This document shows positions 59,655 through 64,000 of a DNA stretch of 64,000 nucleotides, one piece after another (positions within the stretch are counted from its first letter, which is position 1; every line of letters starts with the position of its first letter). The notes beneath the pieces were generated by a model that saw only the letters and a program-made list of their open reading frames with translations, was not told the origin of the DNA and ran no database searches. Source of the DNA: Microcystis panniformis FACHB-1757. GTDB taxonomy: Bacteria; Cyanobacteriota; Cyanobacteriia; Cyanobacteriales; Microcystaceae. The stretch lies in the NCBI RefSeq assembly GCF_001264245.1, contig NZ_CP011339.1, positions 2,170,001 through 2,234,000 of the forward strand. The letters run 5' to 3'. The position numbers and the translations under genes are program-made.

Positions 59655-60203
59655 ATGGGGAGAAGCAGAGAAAGCAAGGGAGTAATTCTAGAAGAATTAA
59701 AAACCTCCCTTAGCGAAGCTCAATTAACGATGGTCATCGACTATCAAGGTTTAACCGTCGCCGAAATCAGCAATCTACGCCGCAAATTGCGCCCCACGGG
59801 AACGATTTGTAAAGTCACCAAAAATACTTTGATGGGATTGGCGATCGCTGAAGATAGTGGCTGGGAACCGATGAAAAGCCTTTTATCGGGAACATCCGCC
59901 TTTCTGCTCGTAAAAGAGGATATCGGTGGAGCTTTCAAGGCCTATCAAGAGTTCAAAAAAGAAAGCAAAAAAACCGAATTGCGCGGCGGTGTCCTCAAAG
60001 AAGGGACAAAAGGTCAACTGTTAACAGAAGATCAGATCAAAGCGATCGCCGATTTACCGTCGAAAGAACAGTTAATCGCTCAGGCCGCCGGAGCAATCAA
60101 CGCCATTGCTGCCAAACTGGCCCGCAGTATCAACGAAGTTCCCGCATCTTTGGCCCGTGCCGTCGATGCCGTGGCCCGTCAAGAAGAAAAAGAAGCGGCT
60201 TGA
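59655..60203 (+). CDS. rplJ: 50S ribosomal protein L10
   Basis: This 182-residue protein has the L10 pattern RSRESKGVILEELKTSLSEA, MVIDYQGLTVAEISNLRRKL (about 27-46), VTKNTLMGLAIAEDSGWEP (about 57-75) and the C-terminal helix AINAIAAKLARSINEVPASL, where L7/L12 dimers attach. ATG 59655 follows AGGAGGTGAACAAGGG. rplL starts 45 bases after its stop, forming the usual rplJL pair. An upstream leader probably controls both. Confidence 0.97.
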   Translation: MGRSRESKGVILEELKTSLSEAQLTMVIDYQGLTVAEISNLRRKLRPTGTICKVTKNTLMGLAIAEDSGWEPMKSLLSGTSAFLLVKEDIGGAFKAYQEFKKESKKTELRGGVLKEGTKGQLLTEDQIKAIADLPSKEQLIAQAAGAINAIAAKLARSINEVPASLARAVDAVARQEEKEAA

Positions 60204-60247
60204 CACCGCGCCAATCAATCACTTACAAACAATTAGGAGTCTAACCC

Positions 60248-60640
60248 ATGTCTGCTGTAGCTGAAATCTTAGAAAAACTCAAAACCCTGACCCTCTTAGA
60301 AGCTGCGGAATTAGTCAAAGGTATCGAAGAAACCTTTGGAGTTAGTGCCGCCGCTCCGACTGGTGGCATAATTATGGCTGCCCCCGGGGCTGCTCCCGCG
60401 GCTGCTGCTGAAGCGGTGGAAGAACAAACCGAATTTAACGTCGTTCTCGAAGAAGTTCCCGCCGACAAGAAAATTGCTATCCTTAAGGTGGTACGCGAAT
60501 TGACCGGTTTAGGACTCAAAGAAGCGAAAGACCTGGTAGAAGCCGCTCCCAAAGCGGTTAAAGAAGGCACTAACAAAGATGATGCCGCCGCCATCAAGAA
60601 AAAACTGGAAGATGCCGGGGCAAAAGTTAGCGTTAAATAG
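60248..60640 (+). CDS. rplL: 50S ribosomal protein L7/L12
   Basis: This 130-residue protein has the N-terminal dimerisation part (MSAVAEILEKLKTLTLLEAA, ELVKGIEETFGVSAA), an Ala/Pro/Gly-rich hinge (about 38-55), and the C-terminal factor-binding domain (TEFNVVLEEVPADKKIAILK, VVRELTGLGLKEAKDLVE, KKKLEDAGAKVSVK). It forms the ribosome stalk that recruits GTPase factors. It lies 45 bases after rplJ in the same operon. Confidence 0.98.
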   Translation: MSAVAEILEKLKTLTLLEAAELVKGIEETFGVSAAAPTGGIIMAAPGAAPAAAAEAVEEQTEFNVVLEEVPADKKIAILKVVRELTGLGLKEAKDLVEAAPKAVKEGTNKDDAAAIKKKLEDAGAKVSVK

Positions 60641-60744
60641 ATTGCCACTGATTCTGGGGATGTAGATTATATCCCCAGACAAGCTGAAAAGCTCATTTCC
60701 TGATACTATAGGATTGTTATAGCAGTCTTGTAGGATGTCCAACC

Positions 60745-60840
60745 ATGGAAAGCGTCGCTTACATTTTAGTTTTAACTATGGCTTTGTCGGTAATTTTCTT
60801 CGCCATCGCCTTCCGGGAACCTCCCCGGATTCAAAAGTAA
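60745..60840 (+). CDS. psbT: Photosystem II reaction centre protein T
   Basis: This 31-residue single-helix protein reads MESVAYILVLTMALSVIFF, AIAFREPPRIQK. The sequence and length match PsbT, which sits near the PSII dimer interface. The gene is too short to be seen by most gene finders. It precedes nrdR by 127 bases, an arrangement that is conserved in cyanobacteria. A weak ribosome-binding site (AGGA) lies upstream. Confidence 0.95.
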   Translation: MESVAYILVLTMALSVIFFAIAFREPPRIQK

Positions 60841-60967
60841 ATTTCTTAACTCCGTTTAGGTTAATAATTTTCTTCCCTGAGCCGCCCGCTTGTCAAAAGC
60901 AGGTTAGCGGCTCTGGTTTTCGTATTTAAAGGCTTAAATTAAAGGTTCCCCTCACCGAGCGCCTCCT

Positions 60968-61483
60968 ATGCAGTGTCCTAATTGTCAGCATACCGATAGT
61001 CGCGTTTTAGAGTCCCGCTCCTCCGAAAACGGTCAGAGCATTCGTCGTCGTCGTGAATGCTTACAGTGTAAATATCGGTTCACCACCTACGAGCGCATCG
61101 AATTCGTGCCGATCACGGTGATTAAAAAAGATGGTAAACGGGAATCTTTTGATCGCTGCAAACTGCTCCGGGGGATCGTTCGCGCTTGCGAAAAAACCGG
61201 CATTCCCCCCTCAAGATTAGAGGCGATCGTCAATGATATCGAATCCCGTCTGCAGCAAGACTCAAAACGGGAGGTAACAAGTCAGGAAATCGGTCAATTA
61301 GTCCTAGAATATCTCCGGCAAGAATCGGAAGTGGCCTATGTGCGCTTTGCTTCAGTTTACGGCAATTTTCAGGGAATTAGAGACTTTATCGCCGCTTTAG
61401 CTCTGATCCAGTCCTCCGAAATGGAACGCACTCATCCTTCTTGGTCTCCAGTGGAAGAAGCCAGCGTGATTACCTCGTCTTAA
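60968..61483 (+). CDS. nrdR: Transcriptional repressor NrdR
   Basis: This 171-residue repressor has a zinc ribbon with CPNC (Cys3, Cys6) and CLQC (Cys31, Cys34) around ESRSSENGQSIRRRRE. The ATP-cone domain (VPITVIKKDGKRESFDRCKL, about 47-66, then YVRFASVYGNF) occupies the rest. NrdR senses dATP/ATP and represses ribonucleotide reductase genes. It sits between psbT and rpsA, and no nrd gene is adjacent. Confidence 0.95.
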   Translation: MQCPNCQHTDSRVLESRSSENGQSIRRRRECLQCKYRFTTYERIEFVPITVIKKDGKRESFDRCKLLRGIVRACEKTGIPPSRLEAIVNDIESRLQQDSKREVTSQEIGQLVLEYLRQESEVAYVRFASVYGNFQGIRDFIAALALIQSSEMERTHPSWSPVEEASVITSS

Positions 61484-61500
61484 ATAGTTCCCGATTCAGT

Positions 61501-61506
61501 TATAAT
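61501..61506 (+). promoter_or_regulatory. Possible -10 box before rpsA
   Basis: TATAAT lies 18 bases after the nrdR stop, and the corresponding -35 region is poor (TCTTAA). It could drive rpsA with a leader of about 200 bases. The leader contains AGGAGG near 61673 but at a large distance from the ATG at 61716. Confidence 0.4.
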
Positions 61507-61715
61507 GAGGATCCCTTGTGCTATTTCAAGCCCAAGCTCTGGTTAGATTCTTAAAAGTCATTCTTGAGGCAGATTGCCTGCAAGAAAGCCGGATGCGGCA
61601 GTTCATCCCCTAGGCCCTGCCTAGAAACTAAATTGGGAGGCATCTCCTTGATTTAGAAACTGTACATCACATAGGAGGAAAAACCTACGGAAATTCCGAG
61701 GCCCAAACAACGTAC

Positions 61716-62708
61716 ATGACCACCCAAAAAACTGCAAACAAAAACATAGGCTTTACCCATGAAGATTTTGCCGCCCTTCTAGACAAATACGATTATCATT
61801 TCAGTCCGGGAGATGTTGTCGCTGGGACTGTTTTCAGCATGGAACCCCGGGGAGCGCTCATCGATATCGGTGCTAAAACCGCCGCTTTTATCCCCGTGCA
61901 GGAGATGTCGATCAACCGCGTCGATAATCCCGAAGAAGTTTTACAACCCAACGAAACCAGGGAATTTTTCATTCTTACCGACGAGAATGAAGATGGACAG
62001 CTAACCCTGTCGATCCGTCGCATCGAATATATGCGCGCTTGGGAACGGGTGCGTCAATTGCAAAAAGAAGATGCTACCGTGCGCTCGAATGTTTTCGCCA
62101 CTAACCGTGGTGGAGCATTAGTCAGAATTGAAGGTCTCCGCGGCTTTATCCCCGGTTCTCACATTAGCACCAGAGAAGCGAAAGAGGATTTAGTCGGTCA
62201 GGAATTGCCCTTAAAGTTTTTAGAAGTGGATGAGGATCGCAACCGTCTGGTTTTAAGTCATCGTCGCGCTTTAGTGGAACGCAAGATGAACGGTTTAGCC
62301 GTGGGACAGGTGGTAATCGGTTCCGTGCGCGGAATCAAGCCCTACGGTGCTTTCATCGATATTGGTGGAGTCAGTGGTTTACTGCATATTTCCGAAATCT
62401 CTCACGATCACATTGACACCCCCCACACGGTTTTCAATGTCAATGATGAGTTGAAAGTGATGATTATCGATCTCGATGCCGAAAGAGGTCGCATTTCCCT
62501 CTCGACTAAACAATTAGAACCCGAACCGGGAGATATGCTCAAAAATCGCCCGTTAGTGTTTGAAAAAGCGGAAGAAATGGCGATTAAATACCGAGAAAAA
62601 CGTCTAGCGGAAGCGGAAGGCCGGACTGTCTCGGAAGTAGTCGCAGAAATCGAAGTTCCTCCCGCCCTGGAAGAGGAAGATTTAGTTCTCGCCGCTGCCG
62701 AGGAGTAG
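61716..62708 (+). CDS. rpsA: 30S ribosomal protein S1
   Basis: This 330-residue cyanobacterial S1 has three S1 domains (GDVVAGTVFSMEPRGALIDI near 31-50, VRSNVFATNRGGALVRIEGL near 121-140, VGQVVIGSVRGIKPYGAFID near 196-215), fewer than the six of E. coli, as is normal for cyanobacteria. An acidic C-terminal tail follows (EEEDLVLAAAEE). It binds mRNA leaders on the small subunit. It ends the psbT-nrdR-rpsA row and is followed by heptamer repeats. Confidence 0.95.
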   Translation: MTTQKTANKNIGFTHEDFAALLDKYDYHFSPGDVVAGTVFSMEPRGALIDIGAKTAAFIPVQEMSINRVDNPEEVLQPNETREFFILTDENEDGQLTLSIRRIEYMRAWERVRQLQKEDATVRSNVFATNRGGALVRIEGLRGFIPGSHISTREAKEDLVGQELPLKFLEVDEDRNRLVLSHRRALVERKMNGLAVGQVVIGSVRGIKPYGAFIDIGGVSGLLHISEISHDHIDTPHTVFNVNDELKVMIIDLDAERGRISLSTKQLEPEPGDMLKNRPLVFEKAEEMAIKYREKRLAEAEGRTVSEVVAEIEVPPALEEEDLVLAAAEE

Positions 62709-62840
62709 GTCAGTTATCAGTTATCAGTTATCAGTTATCAGTTATCAGTCATCAGATTTGAGTTTTAAGTGTACAGTATTAAATAGAAGTTTCCTACTGT
62801 CTTTTCACTGATTACTGATTACTGTTTACTGATCACTGAA
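62709..62840. repeat. Heptamer arrays after rpsA
   Basis: GTTATCA heptamers begin just after the rpsA stop codon and run to about 62750. ACTGATTAC heptamers follow at 62803-62840, including TCACTGATTACT at 62805-62816. They separate the convergent genes rpsA and the cyclase gene. Confidence 0.8.
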
Positions 62841-62860
62841 ATGTCGTTTAATTTCAATCT

Positions 62861-63880
62861 TCAGACACTGCCGATAAATCCTGTAATTCCAGTTATCTCC
62901 TCACTAATATTGACATCGAGGAAACGATCCAAGTCATCGAAAGTGGTTCCGTAGGTAATAGTTTTATCGTCGTATCCTTTCAGACTGAGGGTATGTTGCT
63001 CAAAAGCTTGGTGGAGATGGGGTAAACCGATGAGATGACTGTAGGTAGTTGCTCCGATGGCTAAATCCCTACCTATTTCTTTAGTGGCCGACTCTAAACG
63101 AAAAGCGGCGTTGACCGTATCACCGATCGCCGTATAATCTGGATGTTCACCGCTGCCAGTATTGCCCACCATGGCATAACCGGTATTCACTCCCGCACCG
63201 ATGCGTAATTTAAAGGGTAAGGGATATTCTTCGCTTAAGGCGCGGGTCATCTTGTATATTCGCGTAATTGCTTGGAAAATTTGCAAGATATCGTCTTGAT
63301 TGACTTCCTGTTGGCCGTGAAACCAGATGGCCATGATCGCATCACCAATATATTTATCTACCCAACTGCCGGAACTGCGGATAATACTCCCGGCATGGCG
63401 AAACCAATTGCCAATCAGAGAAGAAAGCACTTTTTCGTCTAATTGCCTCGTTAAAGCCGTAAAATTTCGTATATCCACCACTATCACCGATGTTAAGCGA
63501 CGTTCATGGACGGTGGAGGTGGGGGGATCCAATTCTAAATTGTGCGGTTGCTTGCCTATATTAGTGGGAGTAGGACGATAGAACTGCACTTCGGTTTTGC
63601 CAAAGGCGATCCGATCTTTGTCATGGATAGTCACGGGAATAGCTACCCTTCTGCCATTGACAAAAGTTCCATTGCGACTACCGAGATCGATCAGATAAAA
63701 ATCTCCTGTTTCCGTGGATTGTAAAATAGCGTGATTGCGAGAGATACACTGATCTTTAATCACGATAGCGTTATCTTTGCTCCGTCCGATTGTCCAGTAA
63801 GGTCTCCCCACGAGAGGGAAAAAACGCTGTCCCTTCTCGGTATGGAGTAGTAAATAAGGATTTTGTCCTAGTATATCCAC
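62861..63880 (-). CDS. FHA-domain class III adenylate cyclase
   Basis: This 339-residue protein has an N-terminal FHA domain (WTIGRSKDNAIVIKD near 29-43, SRNHAILQ near 47-54, LGSRNGTFVNGRRV near 66-79) that binds phosphothreonine. A class III nucleotide cyclase domain follows (VVDIRNFTALTRQL near 134-147, VDKYIGDAIMAIW near 174-186, AIGDTVNAAFRLES near 241-254). The metal-binding residues Asp136 and Asp180 and the substrate Lys176 of the adenylate type are present, so it makes cAMP, perhaps in response to phosphorylation of a partner. No membrane helix is seen. Confidence 0.9.
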   Translation of the reverse strand: MDILGQNPYLLLHTEKGQRFFPLVGRPYWTIGRSKDNAIVIKDQCISRNHAILQSTETGDFYLIDLGSRNGTFVNGRRVAIPVTIHDKDRIAFGKTEVQFYRPTPTNIGKQPHNLELDPPTSTVHERRLTSVIVVDIRNFTALTRQLDEKVLSSLIGNWFRHAGSIIRSSGSWVDKYIGDAIMAIWFHGQQEVNQDDILQIFQAITRIYKMTRALSEEYPLPFKLRIGAGVNTGYAMVGNTGSGEHPDYTAIGDTVNAAFRLESATKEIGRDLAIGATTYSHLIGLPHLHQAFEQHTLSLKGYDDKTITYGTTFDDLDRFLDVNISEEITGITGFIGSV

Positions 63881-63947
63881 GGTTACATAAGCGGCAATAT
63901 TATAGATGGAGGTGACTACACATTATACAGCGAGATTCCGCACATTT

Positions 63948-64000
63948 TCATCGAAAATTTGGGTCTGAAACCCCGTCGTTCTACGACGGCTTTACTGTTA
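63948..64000 (-). mobile_element. Right end of another IS200/IS605-group element at the window edge
   Basis: On the reverse strand, AAAGCCGTCGT-AGA-ACGACGG is followed by GGGTTTCAGACCCA and TTTTCGATGA. This matches the right end of the IsrB element at 19876-19937 (same tail, different hairpin stem). The element's gene would lie beyond the window. Confidence 0.6.

Overview
The window looks like chromosomal DNA of a unicellular bloom-forming cyanobacterium, most likely Microcystis (M. aeruginosa or a close relative). This is judged from gene content, not from a database search. It carries photosystem genes (psbA, psaL, psaI, psbT), Thf1/Psb29, ZipN/Ftn2, CofH and OpcA. GCGATCGC (HIP1) octamers are scattered through genes and spacers (for example near 1335, 1962, 24808, 42286 and 59838). 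Spacers are full of short dispersed repeats, as in Microcystis genomes.

Layout. 1-6.7 kb: glycolate oxidase glcF (5' end only) and glcE, an aminotransferase, radC, a small coiled-coil membrane protein, purM, a cluster of MITE-like elements, a two-repeat CRISPR relic and a monooxygenase-fold gene. 7-14.5 kb: psbA, a DUF4062-like/GUN4 fusion gene with a broken end, a truncated DUF433/DUF5615 toxin-antitoxin pair, cofH, thf1, smpB, a DUF2808 gene and a KGG-repeat gene. 15-26 kb: zipN/ftn2, pdhA, an IS200/IS605-like element carrying an IsrB-type RNA-guided nuclease gene with its probable omega RNA, a GT2 glycosyltransferase, aat, a receiver-histidine kinase and an ankyrin protein. 26-35 kb: a doubly frameshifted PP2C phosphatase, a UbiB/ABC1 kinase, a branched-chain amino-acid-type binding lipoprotein, a graveyard of IS1-like and PEP-CTERM fragments, a plasmid-type replication protein (CyRepA1-like) and a GNAT. 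35-47 kb: tamB (frameshifted near its end), an SLH protein, zwf-opcA and a Uma2 nuclease. 47-57 kb: pgk, a universal stress protein, psaL-psaI, a sensor kinase/receiver split by a frameshift, and cobN. 57-64 kb: mgtE flanked by MITEs, rplJ-rplL with a leader, psbT-nrdR-rpsA, an FHA-adenylate cyclase, and the end of a second IS200/IS605-like element at the window edge.

How the genes fit together. Most are housekeeping genes for photosynthesis, central carbon metabolism (zwf-opcA, pgk, pdhA), translation and envelope biogenesis, often standing alone, as is usual in cyanobacteria. The accessory layer sits in the spacers: at least three MITE families, heptamer (TGATAAC/TGATTAC) arrays, telomere-like compound minisatellites, the IsrB element and the CRISPR relic. 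Four frameshifts in three genes all lie in short G/C homopolymers. They may be real decay, phase variation or sequence errors, and the sequence alone cannot decide.

The strongest candidate for an interesting system is the IsrB/omega-RNA element at about 18.55-19.94 kb. It was found abutting a heptamer array that occurs at many places, so its natural guide would be repeat-derived.
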